Position numbers and translations under genes: made by a program. 64,000 nt of DNA, taken from positions 8,738,501-8,802,500 of the forward strand of contig NC_079373.1 of NCBI RefSeq assembly GCF_021018895.1. Reading direction: 5' to 3'. This stretch comes from Seriola aureovittata. Its lineage: Eukaryota > Chordata > Actinopteri > Carangiformes > Carangidae. The notes below the pieces were generated by a model. It did not search any database and was not told where the DNA came from. It was given only the letters and a program-made list of their open reading frames with translations. Positions 40,018-46,945 of the stretch are shown here, piece after piece. Numbering within the stretch: the stretch's first letter is position 1; each line of letters starts with the position of its first letter.

Positions 40018-42997
40018 TTAGTCTAGAGGCCATCAGTCTCCAGGGCCTGGTGGAAGTGATCTTCTTCAGGATGGACTTCATTATCAAATACAGATTTCTA
40101 TTCAGCTCAAGACCAACTAAAGTTTAGAATGTCACTTGAATGTGAAATACCATACAGGCTGTTATTTTAGGAGCATGCTTTCTCCCCCACCTTCAGTTTA
40201 TACAGAGACATCAATAATTCATTGAGATATTAGGTGCATGACAATGATTTGTTCATTTGAAATTGTATAATACCAGTAAACATACAACATCTGCAATCTG
40301 TCTTACTTGTTCATTTCTTTTCTTTTAAAATGTCTTTCATTTCCAGCCATTTCAAAGGTTGCAGTTTCCTTTTTGTAAATACAATATTTTCACGATGTGT
40401 TTTTGTTTCACATCTAAATAGTCACATAATTACTCAAAATCCCAGAGGAACTTAACCCTGTGATGAATTCAGCCTTGCACACAGCTGTGTGTTTTAGCTA
40501 CATCTGCAGCATGGTTTGTTTGCATGACCAAGAGAGTGTCCAAGTGGGACAGATAACATATTGTTTCCTGGAGGCGCCAAACACAGTGTAGCAATAATTA
40601 CCCACAAGCCCCTGAGCCACACAATGAGGCATGATGACAGACAAAATGTCCCTGGAGTGAAAAAGTGTAATGTTTTTAATTTTCTGTATTAAATAAATAA
40701 TATCAAATTATTACGTTTCACTGCAAGCCCAGTTATTTGCAGAAGTATGTGCTGTGTCTGTCAGTATATGCTCAGTGTGGTGCCAGCTGTGTTATAACAA
40801 GGGATATCAAAGAGAATCATTCTCTGAAATGGCAGCTGGAACAGAGATATTCAAACAGGACATATTAGGTTTTCACAATCTATGACATACATTACAAAAG
40901 TGAGTACACCCCTGTGCAATATCACTAACAAAGGAAATTGGTGTTTCAGACAGTGCGAAGGACACTGTATGTAATTAACCTCTATACACGGCATCCAAGA
41001 AGAAAACCATTATTCACAAAGCAGCACAAAACTGCAAGAACTGCCAAAGAACATGAAAAGAAGCGTGATAAATATTGGCAGCACATTCTTGGTCAGATGA
41101 AACCTGATGGGGTCCAGCATGCTTGGCGTGGACCTGGCCAGGACTACCACAGAGACTGCACAGTGACAGCTGTGAAACATGGAGGTGGGGCTGCATGAGT
41201 GCAAAAGGTGTAGGGGACAAGGCCTTTTTAGATAGCACGATGAATGCAAGTTTGTGTAGCCAAATACATTCCTCCTACATGTCAATGATCCCAAACACAC
41301 TGTAAAAATCTGATGAGTTTTTAAGGAAGAGAAAAGTGAAAACGATAACGTGACCAACTATGTCCCCTGACTTGAATCCAATTCAATACAATCCACATTT
41401 CACCACATTACAGGCATCAAAATGTCCAAAGAACCACTTCTGCAGCATTATTCACTTCTCTGCTGCTGTGTGTTCTAATCACTGAAGCATCGAAAACCAT
41501 AAATGCACTGCAAGGCAGGCGCTCAAACCAACACACACGTGCTCACAAGCCCACAAGCCATGCCTGGGGACTGAAGTGGAAGCAGTTTATGGATAGGGAT
41601 ACACCGAGGTAATGCAGGGCCAGGAATTGCTGTGGAACTATGGACTGAGTTGGTGGTCCCTCGTGACTAAATGACAAAAATAATGTAACTGACAGAAGAA
41701 ACGCAATTTTAGCATGACACTGACAACTGTGTTTGACCAAGACACACAAGATACATCATGAAAGATACACAATCTGCTTAGTTAACGTCTTAGATCTTAG
41801 ATTAGGTCTTAGCTTTTTAGATCAGTGTTTGAAACGCACTGAACGTCGGGCTGAGCAGCTGAGAGATGGTGGCTATTGACATTTCGACACTTTTTTAATG
41901 CAGACCATTAAAGGCTACAGGGACTGACTGGTACTAAAGAGACAGATAGTGTGATGGACATTAACATTGCTATGCGCTTAATGATAAGCAGTTCGCTTGT
42001 AAGAAAAAAGAGGGATTCTGCAGTGTGTCCCAGCTGGAATGCAGCCTACACAATGTTCTGACCTTTGAGGAGCTTGGTATCGACTGCCTCCTCCTATGAC
42101 TGCGCCTTCATCTTTGTCCAAGTTTGACAAAGAGTTCAAAATTATAAAGCATAAGCAGCACAGTCTCACATGTTTCAGTGTTGAGTGACCTTAAACAGTG
42201 TAGTCTAGTGTATCACACTGATGTGTGCATCATCAAAAGCAATCAGCAGAGCCCAAGCAACATCCCGCTGTGTTGTTCCTGCAGACAAGTGGAGATAATG
42301 TCAACATGTCCAGGAGGTGACAGTCCACACAGGCACACAGGCTGTGAAAATCATCTGCTGTTGATGCTTCATGGAGAAGAAAGGGGAATGAATGGGAAGT
42401 AAACAGAAGAAAAGAAAAAAGAGAGACAACCACAAAAAAAAACTCTTGTCATTACTGGTTCCACCAACAATTCAACCTGAATGCAGCTTGTTCCCAAGCA
42501 ACGAATCAGCAAGCCTTATTTTTTCCATTTATCCCTTGCTGACAGCTGCCTCCATGGGACAAATCTCATGCAGATAATACAAAAATTAAATAAACACACA
42601 CAGTAAAATATTTAAACTTATGAACAGAGATTTGCTTTTTGATTTGAGCTTGAGCTTGGAGCATTTGATTTTCCTTTTGCCAGACACTTGACTTAAAGGA
42701 ACAGTAGGACATTTTGGGAAATACATTTACTCACTTTCTTGCCAGTGGTTAGATGAAAAGATCAATATGGACTATTTCTGGACTACTACTTGGCCTGGCA
42801 CAAAGACTTCCTTGAGTCTCAGCTGGTTTCCTGGCAACCATACCGTGATGCCACGCCAAAAATTTGTTTGGCACATAACCCACTGTAAAACCCCTACTTG
42901 TTGTTTATACACGATTTTTGAACAACTGAGTCAGAACTTGTTAATTACTGAGCTTTAGAGGTGCTGTGGATTGTGTTACCATTGGACAAACGCGCAT

Positions 42998-43083
<86 letters not shown>

Positions 43084-46000
43084 TCCCTCAGTGTATGACT
43101 CAATCACACAGTCATACGGTGCATTATTTTTCCTCCTCTGTCCCATCTATCAACCTCACAATGAGGCATGGGAACTGTAATTCTGGCTTTAATGACCATC
43201 CTGGATTCCTTTGCCCAGTACAGTGCAATGTCTTGGACTGTCCCCATTAATGTACATTTCCAAGTAGGAGAAATCCAGAAATAGCAACGGTGGAAAGAAA
43301 CATGACCTCCAGATAGATTTTCATTTGTCCTGTCCTATTGTAGACCATGGGGAAAGGAGGAGCCGTCTGTCACTGCATGTCCCTTAACAAATCCTGACAG
43401 GCGGATACTATTGTAGTTTTACCACCTCAGGGGCTGGACTGAGCAGAAATGGGCAGCTGAAGCCCATTTGGAGCTGATATTCTTTTTTCTTTGGTTTTCC
43501 TTGTAGTTCAGTACATGGGTTTAACAGCAGAGTAGAAAAGCTTCAATGATTAAGGAGGAGGTGTACTTTTCAATGTCATATTATCTCTCTGATATTTTAT
43601 AAATTAACTTTGCTTCATTGTTCTTTAGAGGGGTGTATTTTATTTGACAAGGCATTGCATGTATTGTAGTGCGTAAGTTTTTCCCCAATGTTTGGTTGTC
43701 TAGAATTATAGGAACAGCATCAGGAGCTGATTAAAATGTTTAACAAAAATAAAGTTGTGCAACAGATGTCTTTCCGAGGAAATCTAAAACCCTGTGATGA
43801 TGTACATGAATAAACAACTAAGTTGCTAAATGGAGTGTTACTCCACAGCAAAGTTATGCCAGGTCAGATGTGAGAATGATTTTGAAAGAGTAATATAATA
43901 AGCAACCAAAAGTCACTGGCCTTATTCTTCTCAAACAGATCTAGTGGTGTAGCCTTGACTATGAATCACAGCTTCTTCCAATGAACTCCAAGGCTTTGTC
44001 GCCTTGGAGCTCATTAACCTGCCACTGAATAGGTGCAGCTTCTTTGTCTCTGGTTTGAAGACTATAAATCAAACGGAGAGTCTTTGAATTTTGTTGCTAT
44101 CCTATTTTTCACATTTCACATTTTGTGGTCTTGGTTTGAATTAGCAGCTAGAATAAATATGTTCATAAAAGTAAATTGCGTGTCGACCCACTGACCTTTC
44201 TAGTTATTAAACACTCTCTGTGACCTCCTGGTCAGCCTCAACCTCGAAACCTTATTACCACCGGTGTAACATTTTATGATTATTTCTGGACATTAAAACT
44301 TTCTACACTCGTGAATGGATTTTAAAAAATGCATGAATGTAAGGTGGAAGCTCTTCATTACATTTCCTTACCTCTGTAAAAGTCGGGCACCTCCCCGTGA
44401 AATGATGCATCTGTAAGAAAGGACATTATATCAGCATTTTCAACCATAACGCTGCAAACGACTCGTGATTTCAATTACTTCCTGTGTTCTTGACTACAGG
44501 TGAATTCCTCTCACTTCTCACAGGATACAACAAGAAAACTGATCAAAACCTTTTATTCACCATTATGAAGTCTCTTCAGTGAGGGGCAGGATTTTTGATA
44601 GAATTCCATTTTTGCTGCTGAGAATGTGATGAATGGCTGGAAAGCCAGTTTTTTGGAACGAAAGACTACCTTTACTGTGAAATCCACGACATCCTGTCCT
44701 TCACAATACAATACTAAACTAAAAAACTTTTGTGGTTGGCCTTGAGGGTTTAATAACTTATGGTGCATTTAGAGAATGGAGAAGACAGTCATACCAGCCA
44801 GATGATTAAACAATAACTATGACTGTTAAATACTCTCTGTCTAAGAATTACCATGGCCTGGCTGAACCACACACACTCTATGCTTTAGTTGTAGTAGTGT
44901 GTGCTTGACTTTTGCTCTGCTGTCAAAACATTAATGTCACATTAGCCATCAAACTTTATTCTTGTTGGGGCTAAACAAAAATGTCAAGCCAATGTTCTCT
45001 ACCCACAATAACACCCTGAGTCTGCTGGTTGGCTGCTGTCTGTTTAGATAGAGCAGCCATACAGAGTTCAGCCCTGTGTGAGCTGTGCGACCGTATATGT
45101 GCTGTTGATGTATGTTTATCTGCCCATTCCTTCTCTGTAGCTGTATGTGAGAGCATTTCCAACAGGATATTCTGAGCTTTAGCTGCAGTGCTGCCAAAAT
45201 CTAAGCTGCGAAGCTACAAGTACCTTCCCATATGAAAAAAAACAAAAGAGAGAAAGGAAGATAAATCTCCTCGGTCTCAAAGTCTGTTTGAGAAGGATGT
45301 GGTGAGAAGCCAGAATTCCCAATCCCAGCTCTCATTTTCAGGCCTGCTGTTTTCTGTCCACTTTCCTTTGTTTCCAACACAGATGATTGCACAACGAGAT
45401 CACAAAAAAACCAAATGAAAACCTGCAAACTCAAGGACCTCCAAGCGCATGATTGCCCAGCCTGGTTTGTCAGATATATGTTATCTTTGCCGCTTTTCCT
45501 ACAATTTTACAGCTGGACCTGGTACGTATCTAATATCTTTCATCGAGTCCTGATTTAGCTAGTTTGCATTTACTCCTGACATTGAAACACATTTTTACTG
45601 TAGTCAATAAAAACAGATTTCTACTTTAATCCTTGAGGCACAAATCACTTCTAACGTCATTATATTCACTATGTTCTTGTGAGCTGGTGATTAGCAGCTT
45701 TTTGACACTTTGTCTTTCCTACTCCCCATTCACGAGTCCATTGGCAATCCAGTTTTGATGAATATTTTACTATCCGAGTTGTCTGCCACCTGTTTGTTTT
45801 TCATGCGTCGTAGTTGGAGCCACCAATCAAAATTTCTCTATTTGTGTAGTCGCTGTATTGCAGACACATTGCACAGACTGTTAGTGCCAAATGAATCTTT
45901 GCGAACTGGATTTTTGAATCGTTATACTTGATGAAGATAAAGAGCATACAAGTAAAACAGTCGAGTTAAATGAGCAATGTCCCTTTGAATTCTCAGTGCT

Positions 46001-46343
46001 GTTCACTGCCAATGTTTGAAAAGCAAATTCTCAGAGAGCAAAGTGTTCCCACTGCTGAACTAATTACAACATTTTATGTAGCACTGGTGCCAAATAAGTA
46101 CAAATTTATTATTTACATGTTTTTTATTTCAAGCACTGAGTTGAAAAATGTAATAACTCATATAGTCATAAAAACATTCAACAGTTATATGTAAGTAGCA
46201 TGACTGAATGTAAAGAATGATTTTATACATGTGATGCTTTCATCCAACAGCAGTGATACAGAATGAATGTAGCTGATGTGCTACTGACCTGCAGGGGAGA
46301 GTGAGAGGACCAGGAGATGGAGGAGCAGGGTGAGGTGCAACAT
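18084..46343 (-). CDS. cntn1: Contactin-1 (GPI-anchored neural Ig/FN3 adhesion protein), complete spliced CDS
   Basis: Contactin-1 is a neuronal and glial cell-surface adhesion molecule, partnering with Caspr at paranodes and binding other Ig-family and matrix proteins; this role is family knowledge. Coding exons, from the 5' end: 46289-46343, 44372-44410, 36671-36797, 35475-35653, 35010-35105, 33746-33952, 31970-32069, 31432-31607, 30985-31109, 30358-30475, 29894-30041, 28846-28973, 27953-28125, 26963-27086, 24046-24207, 23612-23761, 22938-23008, 21589-21823, 20393-20496, 19922-20111, 19660-19772, 19405-19561, 18084-18160. They total 3054 nt (1017 residues), about the usual contactin-1 length. 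Approximate layout: signal peptide 1-18, Ig1 35-130, Ig2 137-224, Ig3 240-325, Ig4 327-405, Ig5 410-500, Ig6 502-597, four FN3 domains 600-990, GPI signal 993-1017. Each Ig has its Cys pair, and several N-glycosylation sequons are present. The N-terminal motif [14 protein letters not shown] points to contactin-1 rather than contactin-2 to -6. All exon phases agree, and 21 of 22 introns are GT-AG. The a or b paralogue is not resolved. Confidence 0.95.
19009..19123. repeat. (AT)n(TG)n microsatellite flanked by direct repeats
   Basis: A compound AT/GT microsatellite (19037-19095) lies between two copies of TAGCTTAAACTGTGTTATA(C/T)AGAAAA, at about 19009-19034 and 19098-19123. It lies in the last contactin intron. 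Confidence 0.85.
19405..19561 (-). CDS. cntn1: cntn1 coding exon 22: end of FN3 domain 4
   Basis: This encodes [16 protein letters not shown], then [19 protein letters not shown], the conserved end of the fourth FN3 domain. The donor is GTAACA. Phase 0 in, phase 1 out. Confidence 0.96.
19660..19772 (-). CDS. cntn1: cntn1 coding exon 21: start of FN3 domain 4
   Basis: This encodes [10 protein letters not shown] and [19 protein letters not shown], matching the last FN3 repeat of contactin-1. The donor is GTGAGT. Phase 1 in, phase 0 out. Confidence 0.95.
19922..20111 (-). CDS. cntn1: cntn1 coding exon 20: end of FN3 domain 3
   Basis: This encodes VKYWRNQED, then [18 protein letters not shown], with an NHT sequon. 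The acceptor is TCCCAG and the donor is GTATGT. Phase 0 in, phase 1 out. Confidence 0.95.
20393..20496 (-). CDS. cntn1: cntn1 coding exon 19: start of FN3 domain 3
   Basis: This encodes [19 protein letters not shown] and NIDGYQ. The acceptor is CCTCAG and the donor is GTCAGC. Phase 1 in, phase 0 out. Confidence 0.93.
21589..21823 (-). CDS. cntn1: cntn1 coding exon 18: rest of FN3 domain 2
   Basis: This encodes [20 protein letters not shown], then [20 protein letters not shown] and GEGPYSL. The acceptor is CATCAG after a T-rich tract and the donor is GTAAGC. Phase 0 in, phase 1 out. Confidence 0.96.
22938..23008 (-). CDS. cntn1: cntn1 coding exon 17: start of FN3 domain 2
   Basis: This short 71 nt exon encodes [10 protein letters not shown] followed by RELTITW, a glycine run shared with contactin-1 of other vertebrates. 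The acceptor is ATTGTAG and the donor is GTAGGT. Phase 1 in, phase 0 out. Confidence 0.94.
23612..23761 (-). CDS. cntn1: cntn1 coding exon 16: end of FN3 domain 1
   Basis: This encodes the conserved FN3 core [20 protein letters not shown]. The acceptor is TCTCCAG and the donor is GTAAGA. Phase 1 in and out. Confidence 0.96.
24046..24207 (-). CDS. cntn1: cntn1 coding exon 15: start of FN3 domain 1
   Basis: This encodes the glycine/proline hinge PPGAPGG and the FN3 strand [19 protein letters not shown]. The donor is GTGAGA. Phase 1 in and out. Confidence 0.95.
26963..27086 (-). CDS. cntn1: cntn1 coding exon 14: end of Ig domain 6
   Basis: This encodes [19 protein letters not shown] with the second Ig6 cysteine, then [19 protein letters not shown]. 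The donor is GTGAGT. Phase 0 in, phase 1 out. Confidence 0.96.
27953..28125 (-). CDS. cntn1: cntn1 coding exon 13: start of Ig domain 6
   Basis: This encodes [17 protein letters not shown] and the first Ig6 cysteine ([10 protein letters not shown]), then [12 protein letters not shown]. The donor is GTAAGA. Phase 1 in, phase 0 out. Confidence 0.96.
28846..28973 (-). CDS. cntn1: cntn1 coding exon 12: end of Ig domain 5, with a GC splice donor
   Basis: This encodes [17 protein letters not shown] and the second Ig5 cysteine in [14 protein letters not shown]. The exon ends ACAG and the intron begins GCAAGT. Phase 1 at this point matches exon 13 exactly, and no in-frame GT alternative is close. 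Confidence 0.94.
29894..30041 (-). CDS. cntn1: cntn1 coding exon 11: start of Ig domain 5
   Basis: This encodes [19 protein letters not shown] and the first Ig5 cysteine ([12 protein letters not shown]), then [10 protein letters not shown]. The acceptor is TCCTCAG and the donor is GTGAGC. Phase 1 in, phase 2 out. Confidence 0.96.
30358..30475 (-). CDS. cntn1: cntn1 coding exon 10: end of Ig domain 4
   Basis: This encodes [18 protein letters not shown] with the second Ig4 cysteine, then [14 protein letters not shown]. The acceptor is TCCACAG and the donor is GTGAGT. Phase 0 in, phase 1 out. Confidence 0.96.
30985..31109 (-). CDS. cntn1: cntn1 coding exon 9: start of Ig domain 4
   Basis: This encodes [19 protein letters not shown], the first Ig4 cysteine (MSCVASGKP) and IHWLKNGEP. 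The donor is GTAATA. Phase 1 in, phase 0 out. Confidence 0.95.
31432..31607 (-). CDS. cntn1: cntn1 coding exon 8: end of Ig domain 3
   Basis: This encodes [15 protein letters not shown] and the second Ig3 cysteine in [12 protein letters not shown]. The acceptor is CTCTCAG and the donor is GTAAGA. Phase 2 in, phase 1 out. Confidence 0.96.
31970..32069 (-). CDS. cntn1: cntn1 coding exon 7: start of Ig domain 3
   Basis: This encodes [20 protein letters not shown] and the first Ig3 cysteine (ITLECFALG), with an NIT sequon. The donor is GTAAGT. Phase 1 in, phase 2 out. Confidence 0.95.
33746..33952 (-). CDS. cntn1: cntn1 coding exon 6: end of Ig domain 2
   Basis: This encodes [19 protein letters not shown] and the second Ig2 cysteine in [11 protein letters not shown]. 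It is among the best matches to tetrapod contactin-1. The donor is GTTAGT. Phase 1 in and out. Confidence 0.96.
35010..35105 (-). CDS. cntn1: cntn1 coding exon 5: start of Ig domain 2
   Basis: This encodes [15 protein letters not shown] and the first Ig2 cysteine (VLLCAPPP). The acceptor is CTCTTAG and the donor is GTACAG. Phase 1 in and out. Confidence 0.93.
35475..35653 (-). CDS. cntn1: cntn1 coding exon 4: end of Ig domain 1
   Basis: This carries the [10 protein letters not shown] strand and the second Ig1 cysteine within GNYSCMASN, which also holds an N-glycosylation sequon. The donor is GTAAGT. Phase 2 in, phase 1 out. Confidence 0.96.
36441..36496. repeat. (CA)n microsatellite
   Basis: A CACG/CA run of about 55 bp in contactin coding intron 3 (between exons 3 and 4). 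Confidence 0.97.
36671..36797 (-). CDS. cntn1: cntn1 coding exon 3: start of Ig domain 1
   Basis: This encodes the [14 protein letters not shown] stretch characteristic of contactin-1 and the first Ig1 cysteine ([10 protein letters not shown]). The acceptor is TTTGCAG and the donor is GTAACA. It enters in phase 1 and leaves in phase 2. Confidence 0.95.
38840..39560. mobile_element. Teleost interspersed repeat interrupted by another insertion
   Basis: Sequence such as AGCATTTAGCTCAAAGCACC and CCTCACAGAGCTGCGAGCAT is a repeat I recognise as widespread in fish. The segment at about 39105-39270 looks foreign to it and resembles a second fish repeat (GACATGCAACAAAGGTTCC). A perfect hairpin lies at 39228-39262. 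Confidence 0.5.
39228..39262. repeat. Perfect 16-bp hairpin, 3-nt loop
   Basis: CGTAGTATCGGCTGTA, CAA, TACAGCCGATACTACG. Both arms match over all 16 bases. Confidence 0.93.
39951..40016. repeat. (CA)n microsatellite
   Basis: A near-pure CA run of about 60 bp, preceded by imperfect CA/ACGC repeats from about 39902. Histidine- or valine-rich frames across it are artefacts. Confidence 0.97.
40893..41400 (+). pseudogene. Decayed second Tc1-like transposase and left terminal repeat
   Basis: ACAAAAGTGAGTACACCCCT at about 40893 is a Tc1-like terminal sequence. Downstream frames give [20 protein letters not shown], then WSDET (catalytic Asp at 41096-41098), VKHGGG, NDPKHT (Asp at 41287-41289) and PDLNPI. 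The third catalytic residue is changed: CAA (Gln) at 41384-41386 where the family has Glu. The pieces lie in different frames with stops between them. The sequence differs from the 13-1610 element, so it belongs to another Tc1 lineage. Confidence 0.8.
42690..42962. mobile_element. Teleost interspersed repeat (TTTTGGGAAATAC family)
   Basis: It begins AAAGGAACAGTAGGACATTT and then TTGGGAAATACATTTACTC. It ends near GAGCTTTAGAGGTGCTG. Related to the copy at 51188-51425. Non-coding. Confidence 0.6.
42999..43079. repeat. (CA)n microsatellite
   Basis: A CA run of about 80 bp with one AAAC interruption. Confidence 0.97.
44372..44410 (-). CDS. cntn1: cntn1 coding exon 2: 39-nt microexon, N-terminal linker
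   Basis: This 39 nt exon has a TTCTTACAG acceptor and a GTAAGG donor. It encodes about 13 residues ([13 protein letters not shown]) between the signal peptide and Ig1. It starts and ends in phase 1, so skipping it would keep the frame. Mammalian contactin-1 has an isoform lacking a short segment at the same place, so a cassette exon is plausible. Confidence 0.85.
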
Positions 46344-46437
46344 GATGCTGATGTAAGAACCACCTGGTGGGGTTACAGCTAGAAGCTCGGCTGATGGAAC
46401 ATTAGCAGGACATTAGCCTGGATTTCCTTAAAGAGAC
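46289..46437 (-). CDS. cntn1: cntn1 coding exon 1: 5' leader and signal peptide
   Basis: The start codon is at 46341-46343. It opens an 18-residue leucine-rich signal peptide ([18 protein letters not shown]), and the exon ends in phase 1 at a GTCAGT donor. A pyrimidine-rich acceptor ending in TTCTTAG puts the upstream exon edge at about 46437, leaving a 94 nt untranslated part with two upstream ATGs. At least one further 5' untranslated exon must therefore lie upstream. Confidence 0.88.
46379..46402 (-). promoter_or_regulatory. Upstream ORF 2 in the cntn1 leader (7 codons plus stop)
   Basis: This is an ATG-initiated heptapeptide ORF ending in TAG, 35 nt before the main start codon. It starts inside the stop codon of upstream ORF 1. 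Termination-reinitiation is possible but not shown. Confidence 0.5.
46402..46413 (-). promoter_or_regulatory. Upstream ORF 1 in the cntn1 leader (3 codons plus stop)
   Basis: ATG TCC TGC TAA lies in the 5' untranslated part of the signal-peptide exon. Its stop overlaps the ATG of the next upstream ORF (TAATG). It could lower translation of the main ORF; that effect is inference. Confidence 0.5.
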
Positions 46438-46749
46438 CTAAGAAAACAGGAAGAGAGAGAGATTGTCACATGAAGAAAAAAAAAAATCTTACAGAAAATG
46501 ATGTCAGCTAAAACTTTGAATATACATTAATATGATAAAACCTCCACTGCAATTCAGAGAATTTACCACAGTAACAAAATATATAAACTGGCAGTGCAAA
46601 AGAGGCTGTTGACCATTTTTTTATCCAACAAACCAATATTTATTGTACGAGATAAATAAAAATCAGGGAGCAAGGCAGGGACCCCTTACCCTAACCCGAA
46701 TACAGTACATTCCTATTGTAAAACCAGCAGTTACAATCTGTGTGTGTGC

Positions 46750-46945
46750 AGGGCTGCAAATAATAATAATTTTCATTACTGACTAATCTTTTTTCAATTG
46801 AATGATCAATTGGCTGTTTGTAAAATGTGCAAAGCTAGTAAAAAAAAAAAACATTGTGTGAAAGTTGAGTTTCTAACAACATTTTTAAAGTTTTTACTGT
46901 TTTTTCTGTTGTAAATTTACTTTAATAGTCAATTTGTAAATTCAT
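46750..46945. mobile_element. Partial MITE-like repeat (GGGCTGCAAAT end)
   Basis: It starts CAGGGCTGCAAATAATAATA and continues with AT-rich sequence resembling the copies at 5714 and 10539. The far end is degraded. Confidence 0.5.

Larger units (their letters stand above)
36798..44371 (-). other. cntn1 7.6-kb intron, rich in mobile-element debris
   Basis: This is the largest intron between coding exons. It holds a teleost repeat with an inserted segment (38840-39560), CA microsatellites, a decayed Tc1-like transposase (40893-41400) and another interspersed repeat (42690-42960). No coding exon of cntn1 is needed here by phase. Confidence 0.6.
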
